8,139 nucleotides of DNA from assembly GCA_964452045.1 (NCBI GenBank), contig CAYVKM010000124.1:1-8139 (forward strand). Direction: 5' to 3'. A program made the translations under genes and the position numbers. Shown piece by piece: positions 1 through 6,393 of this stretch; positions within the stretch are counted from its first letter, which is position 1; every line of letters begins with the position of its first letter. The notes beneath the pieces were generated by a model, which saw only the letters and a list, made by a program, of their open reading frames with translations, searched no databases and was not told the DNA's origin. This stretch comes from CAYVKM01 sp964452045. Lineage in GTDB: Bacteria; Calditrichota; Calditrichia; RBG-13-44-9.

Positions 1-120
1 GGATTCATTTCAATTCCTTCAATTGCTGATTAAAGGTTTGAACCCATAGAACGAAACCGTTTGAAAATTAACGTAGCAAATAAATAATGTCAAAGAAAAA
101 ATGAAGGGGTTGATGAAGAG
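1..120. other. AT-rich edge segment, no gene supported
   Basis: No supported gene. All three forward frames close within the first 50 bases (stops at 25-27, 31-33 and 47-49), so the last few codons of a forward gene that starts outside the window could lie here, but nothing in those short peptides is recognisable. The base composition is AT-rich, in contrast to the GC-rich repeat block that follows. Confidence 0.4.
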
Positions 121-157
121 GATCGCCGCGCTTCGCTCGCTATTACTGGTTTTCTCT

Positions 158-264
158 GTCTTTACGAGCCAGAGATGGCGAAGTAATCTCCGCGTGCAAA
201 AAACACCCAGGGAGATCGCCACGTCGTTTCCTGCCTGCTGCCGGCAGGCACTCCTCGCGATGAC
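158..264. repeat. Imperfect palindromic intergenic element (block A, unit 1)
   Basis: The unit opens with GTCTTTACGAG and closes with CTCGCGATGAC, whose reverse complement GTCATCGCGAG matches the opening with few changes. Further inside, TGGCGAAGTAATCTCC is mirrored by GGAGATCGCCACG near 211-223. The two arms could fold into a long imperfect hairpin around an A-rich centre near 197-204. It resembles, from memory, the widespread intergenic repeats with TCATTGCGAG ... GCAATCTC ends seen in many bacterial genomes; no search was run. The same opening recurs at 413, 460, 3501, 3550 and 7690. Confidence 0.6.
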
Positions 265-337
265 TCCTCATATGCCATGCCCGGCCGCCTGCCTGGCTGA
301 CACCGGCAGACAGGGAGTACCGGGAACCAGGCCCCAA

Positions 338-400
338 GGATGGGAAAAGTGGATACCCTGCCTGCAGCAGGCAGGCCGCTTAATGCATGCGGGGATGACA
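338..400. repeat. Dispersed repeat module with 9-bp-arm hairpin (block A copy)
   Basis: This segment aligns with 7805-7871 over its full length, with scattered substitutions and a few small length differences. Both copies share TGCCTGCAGCAGGCA (359-373 here, 7826-7840 there) and end in CGGGGATGACA. In this copy CCTGCCTGC and GCAGGCAGG (357-365 and 367-375) form nine-pair arms around a single A. It has no coding potential I can support. Confidence 0.65.
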
Positions 401-451
401 GGTGTGATGCTAGTCTTTGCGATCCCGCAGCTGCGGGATCGCGATGACAGG
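391..451. repeat. Repeat unit with 24-bp perfect palindrome
   Basis: Bases 391-422 match 3528-3559 at 30 of 32 positions. The unit starting GTCTTTGCGATCCCGCA at 413 also parallels the one at 3501. Inside it, 419-442 is a perfect 24-bp palindrome with no spacer: the half GCGATCCCGCAG is followed directly by its reverse complement. The unit closes with GATGACAGG, as other units here do. Confidence 0.7.
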
Positions 452-459
452 GTTTCTTA

Positions 460-497
460 GTCTTTACGAGCCAGGGTTGGCGTGGCCTGCACCGGGG
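460..497. repeat. Partial repeat unit (GTCTTTACGAGCCAGGG type)
   Basis: The start GTCTTTACGAGCCAGGG followed by TGGCG matches the unit at 3550 with few changes, then diverges into CCTGCACCGGGG. It looks like the left half of a longer unit that has decayed or been cut off. It lies about 80 bases beyond the stop codon of the phosphatase gene, on the downstream side of that gene. Confidence 0.5.
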
Positions 498-577
498 ATT
501 TAATGTACAGCACTAACAGTACAAAAAAGATAAAGTGAGGCAATTTCATACTATTCATTGCATGGCTAATTCTTATT

Positions 578-3391
578 TCAGGTGGCTTTAATAACCACCA
601 GCGTGGTATCGTCATGGGGCAGATTTCCATCGATAAACTCATTGACGCGTTTTAAAATATGATCCGAAATCATCCGGGCGGGAGAGTCCGCACTTTCCTG
701 CAGCGCCTGCAAAAGCCGTTCTTCACCGAATTCCTGTTGCCCTGAATCAAACGCTTCAATTACTCCGTCCGTGGCAAATAAAAATACATCTCCGCAAACG
801 TAGCCGGTTTTATATTCCCGCAGATTTTTCTCAAACTCATCGGTCTGTTCAATCCCGAAACCCAGCCCTTCTGACTGAATGGAATCGACTTTTTTCATTT
901 CTGCCCGGTAGTGATAGAGGGGAAGATGTCCGGCGCGCACCAGTACAACTTCCTTGCGCTCAGGATTAAATTTACCGGCCAGTCCGGTGACAAAAAACGT
1001 TTTATCCAGATCCCGCCTTAATACCCGGTTGGCCCGGATAAACAGATCCCGCGGCGTCAGGTTAAAGCTCTGCAGGCTGCGAAAGATACCCTGTAATTTT
1101 GACACATACAGGGCGGCGGAAATACCTTTTCCGCTGACATCTCCCACAATCACCAGTAATTCCTGCGAGTCACCGTTCATAAAGTCAAAAAAATCGCCCC
1201 CCACTTCCAGGGCTGGTTTTGACATTCCATGAATATCAAGGCCGGCAATGGTAGGAATGGACTGGGGCAGCGATGACAACTGGATTTGCCGGGCAATCCG
1301 AAGCTCCTGCCTGATCCGCTCCTGCTCACGCAGTTCTTCATACAGAAATGCATTTTCTATGGAGATGGCCGCCTGGGAAGCAACTGATTGCAGGAATTCG
1401 TAATCCTCCCGCTGAAAAGCCGATTCGGATAATTTTTCACCCACCAGAATCAGACCCAGCATCTGGTCCTTGGACCGGACCGGTATGAGGTGTTGAAATT
1501 GTACCTGTGCAAACTTTTCCCGCATTTCATCGGGCAGGATATTAATGCTCACTACCTTATCAAAATCCTGAACCGTCTGAATGATTTCCTCCCCCGCCTG
1601 CAGGCAGTAGGCTGTCCACGCCTTGCCGTCGAATCCGTAATATTCCTGACAACAGCACCCGCTCTGATTCCTGAAAAACAGTACTCCCACCCGTTTTAAA
1701 TGCATCAGATCACCCAGTTCGCGGGCCAGGTCGCGGGCCAGGTCATACATATCCAGGTTGGTATGCAGCATATGGGACATCTGGTTGGCAGCCAGCTGGT
1801 AATCATACCGGGAGCGGTAATATTTTCCCCTGAAAAATCGTTGGCCCACTCGCCCGATGCGCCATATTCCCCAGCCAATAAAAGCGCCCAGCAGGATGAA
1901 AATCACCCGGTCGGTAATCTTTTCCTGAAGGACCGAAGGTTGACCCTCCACAAATTCTACAAAATTGCCACTCCAGCGGATGGAAGGAAAGGCGATATTC
2001 AGTTGCGATAATGTCACCAGCAGATATGCTGTAATAAAGAGCAGCAGGAAAATCCACAACAGGGAAATAAGTGAATATTGAATATTACGCCTGAGCCGGA
2101 TATGTAAATCCAGCAGGGCATATTTGTTAATGGTATAGACATAAGCAACCGGCATTACCATCACAATGGCCGCGATATAGGCCGGATCCGTGATACCGTT
2201 AAAAAACAGATAGATTAACACCCCCATCAAAATTCCAGTGAGAATACCGGCATATTTTAGCGGTTTCGCCATTTTTTTATACCGCTCGGAAGCCAGTTTG
2301 CGGAAACGGATTTTATTCACTACAGCCACAATCAGCATGATCACAAATAACAGGTTCGCTAAAACCCCGTAACGGCCCAATTCCCGTAATCCTGGAATAT
2401 TAACAAGTATTCCCAACAGCATTAAATAGGCGATCAGGGCAAATAAAACAGCAAATATAACCAGAATTTTCTGATGTCTGAGCCGGGCCGGAGTTCTTTT
2501 CATTTCTTCCGGAAAATAATAACTGCTTATGAACCACAGGCTGGTGCTTATAAACGGTGACAAGGCTACCAGGGCCAGAAAAATATAGGCAAAAAGTCCG
2601 GTGCCCACCGCTCGCAGACTAAAAACCGTCATCAGGTAAAAACCGAAAATGATCCCGGTGAAACCCAGAATCCGGCTGGCCGGATAATCCGGACGCTTAA
2701 ACACCAGAAGAGTACCCAGGAACAGGAAGATCAATCCGCCAAATAGTGCAACCAACAGGGAGAGTCGAAAGCCGGCAATGGCCAGCTGCACATGCAGGGA
2801 TATATGGTTATTCCGGCGAATGACTTGGTATACGATCGATCTGTTGAGCTGGGCCTGCTGCAGGATTTGATCCGCTTCGCGTGAATTCTGGAAGGTTTGG
2901 CCGTTTATTTTATAAATCAGGTCTCCCACCTGCATGCCGGCCCGGTCTGATGCTCCGCCGGCCGTTACCTGATTTACGTAGACCACATGGGGCAGTTGAA
3001 TCGCAAATGAGTCAGGAATCGCGGAAACGGGAACGGATACAACTTTTTTTCTGTTCTGCAACGGATCAAAAATAGTAAAAGTAACGGGTTCGTCAGCAGA
3101 AGATCCGGAAAGTATAACATCGACCTGTGACAGGTCGTTAACCTTCTGTCCGTTGATCCCCAGCAGCAGATCACCATTTTTGATCTCTGTTTGACCCTGA
3201 TCAGTACCGGCAGACGAAGCGGGGAAGTCGCGGAAAATTGAAATCCGGGAAGGCGGATTCTGAAATATATTTTCATCGGTGGGAGATTTGGCATATCGGT
3301 AAAAATTATAAACGGCAAGGATCAGTAAAAGAGATCCCACCGAAACAGCTGACCAGCGGATATAATTTCTGTTTCGGAAAAAGGGATTCAT
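578..3391 (-). CDS. PDZ-membrane-GAF-SpoIIE/PP2C serine phosphatase (RsbU-like)
   Basis: A 937-residue membrane signalling phosphatase. Helix 1 lies at about 11-32. Two PDZ-like domains follow, at about 48-125 (NGDLLLGINGQ) and 130-203 (AGMQVGDLIYKINGQ). About nine more hydrophobic helices span 206-512, then a GAF-like domain at about 540-683, a charged helical linker with RIARQIQLSSLPQ (698-709), and the PPM/SpoIIE domain to the end. The metal-binding acidic motifs are intact: EVGGDFFDF (D733), VGDVSGKG (D751), ATDGVIEA (D875) and HDDTTLVV (D927, D928). With the N-terminus inside and ten helices, the PDZ pair is periplasmic and the GAF and phosphatase domains cytoplasmic. Family members dephosphorylate serine or threonine on anti-sigma-factor antagonists (STAS proteins) or related partners; none is visible here, so the substrate is unknown. 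The ATG start gives a sensible first helix, but only a weak GAGCGGG sits upstream and no clear Shine-Dalgarno. Confidence 0.92.
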   Translation of the reverse strand: MNPFFRNRNYIRWSAVSVGSLLLILAVYNFYRYAKSPTDENIFQNPPSRISIFRDFPASSAGTDQGQTEIKNGDLLLGINGQKVNDLSQVDVILSGSSADEPVTFTIFDPLQNRKKVVSVPVSAIPDSFAIQLPHVVYVNQVTAGGASDRAGMQVGDLIYKINGQTFQNSREADQILQQAQLNRSIVYQVIRRNNHISLHVQLAIAGFRLSLLVALFGGLIFLFLGTLLVFKRPDYPASRILGFTGIIFGFYLMTVFSLRAVGTGLFAYIFLALVALSPFISTSLWFISSYYFPEEMKRTPARLRHQKILVIFAVLFALIAYLMLLGILVNIPGLRELGRYGVLANLLFVIMLIVAVVNKIRFRKLASERYKKMAKPLKYAGILTGILMGVLIYLFFNGITDPAYIAAIVMVMPVAYVYTINKYALLDLHIRLRRNIQYSLISLLWIFLLLFITAYLLVTLSQLNIAFPSIRWSGNFVEFVEGQPSVLQEKITDRVIFILLGAFIGWGIWRIGRVGQRFFRGKYYRSRYDYQLAANQMSHMLHTNLDMYDLARDLARELGDLMHLKRVGVLFFRNQSGCCCQEYYGFDGKAWTAYCLQAGEEIIQTVQDFDKVVSINILPDEMREKFAQVQFQHLIPVRSKDQMLGLILVGEKLSESAFQREDYEFLQSVASQAAISIENAFLYEELREQERIRQELRIARQIQLSSLPQSIPTIAGLDIHGMSKPALEVGGDFFDFMNGDSQELLVIVGDVSGKGISAALYVSKLQGIFRSLQSFNLTPRDLFIRANRVLRRDLDKTFFVTGLAGKFNPERKEVVLVRAGHLPLYHYRAEMKKVDSIQSEGLGFGIEQTDEFEKNLREYKTGYVCGDVFLFATDGVIEAFDSGQQEFGEERLLQALQESADSPARMISDHILKRVNEFIDGNLPHDDTTLVVIKAT

Positions 3392-3411
3392 GGTTTGACC
3401 CGCTCGTCGGT

Positions 3412-3442
3412 TAATTAATGCATCAATATAGATAATTAATTA
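3412..3442. promoter_or_regulatory. AT-rich inverted repeat upstream of the phosphatase gene
   Basis: TAATTAAT at 3412-3419 is mirrored exactly by ATTAATTA at 3435-3442 with a 15-base spacer, 21-51 bases before the phosphatase ATG. The position suits an operator for a dimeric regulator or a weak leader hairpin. No exact TAnnTTTG promoter element is visible here; TATATTG on the minus strand within the spacer is one base short of it. The functional role is inference, and an AT-rich sequence can produce such a repeat by chance. Confidence 0.3.
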
Positions 3443-3500
3443 CCGCATAAACAAAAAAAATGTTGCAGGAAAAAGCAGGAAGATGGTATGAAAGATAAAT

Positions 3501-3625
3501 GTCTTTACGATCCCGCACCTGCTGGACGGGGGTGACAGGTGTGATGTTAGTCTTTGCGAGCCAGGGATGGCGCGGCAATCTCCGTGTGTGCGGGCTGACC
3601 CAGGGATGGATATCCGGGAACACCC
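3501..3625. repeat. Dispersed repeat block B (two units)
   Basis: Two units in tandem, in the same orientation as those in block A. The first (3501-3538) opens GTCTTTACGATCCCGCA and ends GGTGACAG, like the unit at 413. The second (3550-3599) opens GTCTTTGCGAGCCAGGG, continues with ATGGCGCGGCAATCTCC and reaches GGCTGAC. After it, CAGGGA and CCGGGAAC (to about 3622) also occur in that order in block A near 310-326. The block sits between the end of the secreted-protein operon and the start of the phosphatase gene, so it could also help end transcription of the operon, but no hairpin followed by a U tract is present. Confidence 0.6.
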
Positions 3626-3677
3626 CGGGTAGATGGCCGGGTCACACTTGCGATTATAGGTTTTTGTCAACCCGACC

Positions 3678-5477
3678 TTATTTTAACAACAGCATCCGCC
3701 GGGACTCCGTCTGGTTGCCCGCTTTCAACTGATAAAGATAAATACCGGAACTAACCGGAATGCCCAGATTGTTGGTGCCATTCCAGGTCACCGAATATTC
3801 CCCGGCGGCAATTGTTTCCCTAACCAGCGTGCGCACCTCATGTCCGGTGATATCAAAAATCTTTAGGGATACCTCTGTTCTTTCTGGCAGCTGATAACGG
3901 ATAGTAGTTCTGGGATTAAACGGATTGGGATAGTTTTGTAATAAAGTGAAGCCCATTGGTGGTTTAATATCAAGATTATGAATGGCTGTGGGTGGTGATA
4001 AAAACTTATAGTATAATCCGTAATTTGTACCAATAAATAAAGCAACCTCTCCCCACATTCTTCTCGTTTCGATTTCCAATACATCCCAATCGAAATTATA
4101 ATCGGTAACATCATTCCAACCCAAGGGATCATACTCAAACACTCTTCCATCAGCAGTAACTACCGTTAAAAAAGACCAGTCCCAAGATGCATCATAGTAT
4201 TCATCAATAGATATAAGCCCAACTCCCGGTGGCAGTCCAGACATATCATATTGTGCCCAGTTTTCACCATCATCCGAATAATATATACCTAAGTTCCCAA
4301 CCGCATAACCATAATAATCATCGAAAACGAAGTCTCTTTCAATAAAATTTGGAGGTAAACCATTATCCGATCTTACAAAATTTCCGCCGCCAGGGGAAGA
4401 TCTGAAAAGCCCGGAAGTTACCCCGGCATAGATCCTGTCAAATAGATCCAGACCAATTGCACTAATGGTTTCATTCAAGGGTAATCCGCTNNNNNNNNNN
4501 NNNNNNNNNNNNNNNNNNNNNNNNNNNNNNNNNNNNNNNNNNNNNNNNNNNNNNNNNNNNNNNNNNNNNNNNNNNNNNNNNNNNNNNNNNATTCCGTTTA
4601 CATCAGCAAGAAAACCGTTATAAAATTGGTTCCAGGTCATTCCATTATCAGTCGATTTATACACATATCCCCCGGCGCTGCCGCCACCGGCGTAAAGATT
4701 CCCATCCTCATCCGCTGCTATTGCCCGGTAGCTTCCGTTGGAGATGAAATCCCAGGTTACCCCCTGGTCCATTGAGTAATAAACTGCGCTGCTTACCACG
4801 GCAAAATGATAATTATTAACCGGATTGATGGTAAAATCTCTGGCAACCACACCGTCTACCGGATGAAGCCAGGTATCACCATTATCCGTAGATCTGAAAA
4901 TTCCTGAACCAAATAACACGGGATCATAATTAGCTCCGCAGAATATATCTCCATTTCCGTTTACCATAAATGCCTCAATGTAGGTGCTGGTCAGGTCGTT
5001 ATTGATCTTTATCCAGTTATTGCCGTTATCGGTAGAACGGAATACGCCGCTGTCTTTACTGCAGGCAAATAGATATCCCGGTTTATCCGCGTTCACCCTG
5101 GAGATCCTTAAACTGGTGAGTCCGTTGTTTATGGTTTCCCAGGTTGTTCCCCCATCAGTCGTTCGGTAGACCCCACCACTGTCGCTGCCGACAAAGATAT
5201 CTCCGGAGTCGTTAACCGCCAGACTGGTCAGCGCATAATGGTCATCATTGTTCCAAAATGGTCTCCAGGTTTCATAATCCCGGGAAATAAAGATGGCACC
5301 CCGGGTAAAACCGCCGGTAACACTGCCGGCAACCGCACAGAGAAGATTGCCATTCCGCTCAATTGCCATATCTCTGACATCGAGCGGATTTATCGGATTG
5401 GTTGGATACCAGTCCTGTGCATAAATAGAAATGGCACTTAAAAGTATAATGATCATCGAAATTAAGAAGGTTTTCAT
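3678..5477 (-). CDS. Secreted BNR/sialidase-like repeat protein with T9SS sorting domain (599 aa, contains gap)
   Basis: Residues 1-20 are a signal peptide, with cleavage likely after IYA, leaving Gln21 first. Aspartate-box-like blade motifs follow: IFISRDYETW (62), VYRTTDGGTTW (103), VFRSTDNGNNW (145), IFRSTDNGDTW (193), VYYSMDQGVTW (232), VYKSTDNGMTW (272), a lost one in the gap (residues 296-329), then LFRSSPGGGNF (357) and IYYSDDGENW (398). The spacing of 39-48 residues suggests a beta-propeller of the BNR/photosynthesis-stability-factor type. The C-terminus (about 514-599) is a T9SS sorting domain: NYPNPFNPRTTI, SSGIYLYQL, RRMLLLK. Such proteins are exported by Sec and then across the outer membrane; these repeats often bind or display rather than catalyse, and no sialidase active site is evident. 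The start is ATG with AAAGGAAAAGG upstream. It lies 14 bases after the preceding gene's stop, so co-transcription is likely. The ligand is unknown. Confidence 0.85.
   Translation of the reverse strand: MKTFLISMIIILLSAISIYAQDWYPTNPINPLDVRDMAIERNGNLLCAVAGSVTGGFTRGAIFISRDYETWRPFWNNDDHYALTSLAVNDSGDIFVGSDSGGVYRTTDGGTTWETINNGLTSLRISRVNADKPGYLFACSKDSGVFRSTDNGNNWIKINNDLTSTYIEAFMVNGNGDIFCGANYDPVLFGSGIFRSTDNGDTWLHPVDGVVARDFTINPVNNYHFAVVSSAVYYSMDQGVTWDFISNGSYRAIAADEDGNLYAGGGSAGGYVYKSTDNGMTWNQFYNGFLADVNGXXXXXXXXXXXXXXXXXXXXXXXXXXXXXXXXXXSGLPLNETISAIGLDLFDRIYAGVTSGLFRSSPGGGNFVRSDNGLPPNFIERDFVFDDYYGYAVGNLGIYYSDDGENWAQYDMSGLPPGVGLISIDEYYDASWDWSFLTVVTADGRVFEYDPLGWNDVTDYNFDWDVLEIETRRMWGEVALFIGTNYGLYYKFLSPPTAIHNLDIKPPMGFTLLQNYPNPFNPRTTIRYQLPERTEVSLKIFDITGHEVRTLVRETIAAGEYSVTWNGTNNLGIPVSSGIYLYQLKAGNQTESRRMLLLK
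4491..4590. other. Assembly gap (100 N) inside the 599-aa gene
   Basis: Exactly 100 undetermined bases. The reading frame agrees on both sides. The flanking blade motifs are 85 residues apart, about twice the local period of about 41, so the gap probably hides one repeat blade and its true length is probably close to 100. The left flank stops at the codons for SGLP, a recurring position in these repeats. Confidence 0.98.
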
Positions 5478-5482
5478 TTTAA

Positions 5483-5493
5483 CCTTTTCCTTT
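5483..5493 (-). promoter_or_regulatory. Ribosome binding site of the 599-aa gene, overlapping the preceding stop
   Basis: Read on the minus strand, AAAGGAAAAGG ends five bases before the ATG at 5477. Its first bases overlap the TAA stop of the 279-residue gene (5494-5492), a compact arrangement that supports translation from one shared transcript. Confidence 0.6.
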
Positions 5494-6331
5494 ACTTTAG
5501 TAGTATCATTTTGCGGATTTCGGTGAAGTTGTCTGCAACCATTTTATAGAAATAAATTCCGCTTGCCAAACCCTCCGAATCCCATTCATACCGATAAGTA
5601 CTCGCGGGAAGTGTTTTTGATACCAGTGTTGAAACCTTCTCACCCAGCGAGTTATATATCTCAAGCGTTACCCGGGATGTTTTTGGAATAGAAAAAGAAA
5701 TTGTGGTGGTTGGATTAAATGGATTGGGATAGTTTTGCTTGAGAGAATAATCTGATAGATTCCGATTAATTTGTTTTAGGTCTGAAGCTCCTCCAAGACT
5801 CAGTTGGTCAATAAGTGCATAGCTGCCAATGCCAGGATTTGTGCCGCTATTGCTTACCATTTCGAACTGTATCCACAGTGAATCCGGAGTGCCAGAATAG
5901 CCAGCGCTTGGATCAAAACTAAAGGATGTATATGATGATACACCCGCGTCTAAATCAATACTACCGCTGCCAGTAAGAAATCCATCTTTAAAATAATATG
6001 CGTATACTGATAGAACCACTTCGTTACCAACAGGATAAAACTGGTAGTAACCATTGAGAACCTGATCATACTGAGTAACCGGGAATGTTACCGTTAATAC
6101 CGGGTAGATTGGAAAGCCATTAAAGTCTGGAATTTCAACTCTTGCAGCATAAGATCCGGAATAAGCATTAGCAGACCTTGAAACTGTTATCCAGGTTGAT
6201 GGAAGATTGTTGGTGTTCCAGTATTGTGGTGTGTTTTCATCAATCCAGTCCTCAAATCCAGCATTCGGAATCTGAGCATTTAGAGAAATTGTTATACACA
6301 GAATTAATAGTATAAGTGTTACAAATTTCAT
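5492..6331 (-). CDS. Secreted beta-sandwich (GFEDW-type) protein with T9SS sorting domain
   Basis: A complete protein of 279 residues. The signal peptide covers residues 1-19, cleaved after LNA to leave Gln20. The mature protein opens with PNAGFEDW (22-29) and a W..T pattern. GFEDW openings are common in secreted Bacteroidetes and FCB proteins with carbohydrate-binding-module-like or PCMD-like jelly-roll domains, and the region to about 180 is rich in alternating beta-strand segments (VEIPDF, VVLSVYAYYF, SLWIQFEMV, YALIDQLSLGG). No catalytic motif is recognised. Residues about 195-279 are a T9SS type A sorting domain: SLKQNYPNPFNPTTTISF, LGEKVSTLV, LASGIYFYKM, RKMILLK. It is the middle gene of the operon, 62 bases after the stop of the gene before it and 14 before the next. 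AGAGGAG (6337-6343) supports the ATG. A surface or extracellular binding protein is likely; the ligand, possibly a glycan, is inferred. Confidence 0.85.
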   Translation of the reverse strand: MKFVTLILLILCITISLNAQIPNAGFEDWIDENTPQYWNTNNLPSTWITVSRSANAYSGSYAARVEIPDFNGFPIYPVLTVTFPVTQYDQVLNGYYQFYPVGNEVVLSVYAYYFKDGFLTGSGSIDLDAGVSSYTSFSFDPSAGYSGTPDSLWIQFEMVSNSGTNPGIGSYALIDQLSLGGASDLKQINRNLSDYSLKQNYPNPFNPTTTISFSIPKTSRVTLEIYNSLGEKVSTLVSKTLPASTYRYEWDSEGLASGIYFYKMVADNFTEIRKMILLK

Positions 6332-6336
6332 GATAT

Positions 6337-6343
6337 CTCCTCT
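6337..6343 (-). promoter_or_regulatory. Shine-Dalgarno AGAGGAG of the 279-aa gene
   Basis: AGAGGAG on the minus strand, five bases before the ATG at 6331. A strong match to the anti-Shine-Dalgarno of 16S rRNA, it fixes this start. Confidence 0.75.
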
Positions 6344-6393
6344 ATTATTTAATTGACTAATTTTTTAAAATGATTGTTTTGTTTATTATGTAA

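Noticed and set aside
19..222. Reverse reading frame of 67 codons with a hydrophobic C-terminal half
   Set aside because: Its start lies inside repeat unit 1 and similar peptides (CTRRLLRHLWLVKT) appear wherever the repeat is translated, for example near 3550. This shows a repeat translation, not a gene.
101..460. Forward reading frame of 119 codons
   Set aside because: It runs through the palindromic repeat block, is rich in Pro, Arg and Cys from GC-rich repeats, and has no recognisable domain. It is a product of the repeats.
158..497. CRISPR array
   Set aside because: The repeated units differ in length and content, are palindromic mosaics, and are not separated by unique spacers of constant length; no cas genes are present.
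504..527. TGTAC ... GTACA hairpin as terminator of the phosphatase gene
   Set aside because: On the minus strand the T run comes before the stem rather than after it, and the stem is only five pairs with a mismatch.
3423..3670. Two overlapping reverse frames of 66 and 76 codons between the operon and the phosphatase
   Set aside because: Both are repeat translations (HPWLAKTNI, AIPGSQRL) continuing into AT-rich DNA; no ribosome site or family resemblance.
3678..5477. Active sialidase
   Set aside because: Only the blade aspartate-box-like repeats are seen. The catalytic Arg triad, Tyr and Glu arrangement and the FRIP motif are not recognisable, and sorting-domain repeat proteins of this kind are commonly non-enzymatic.
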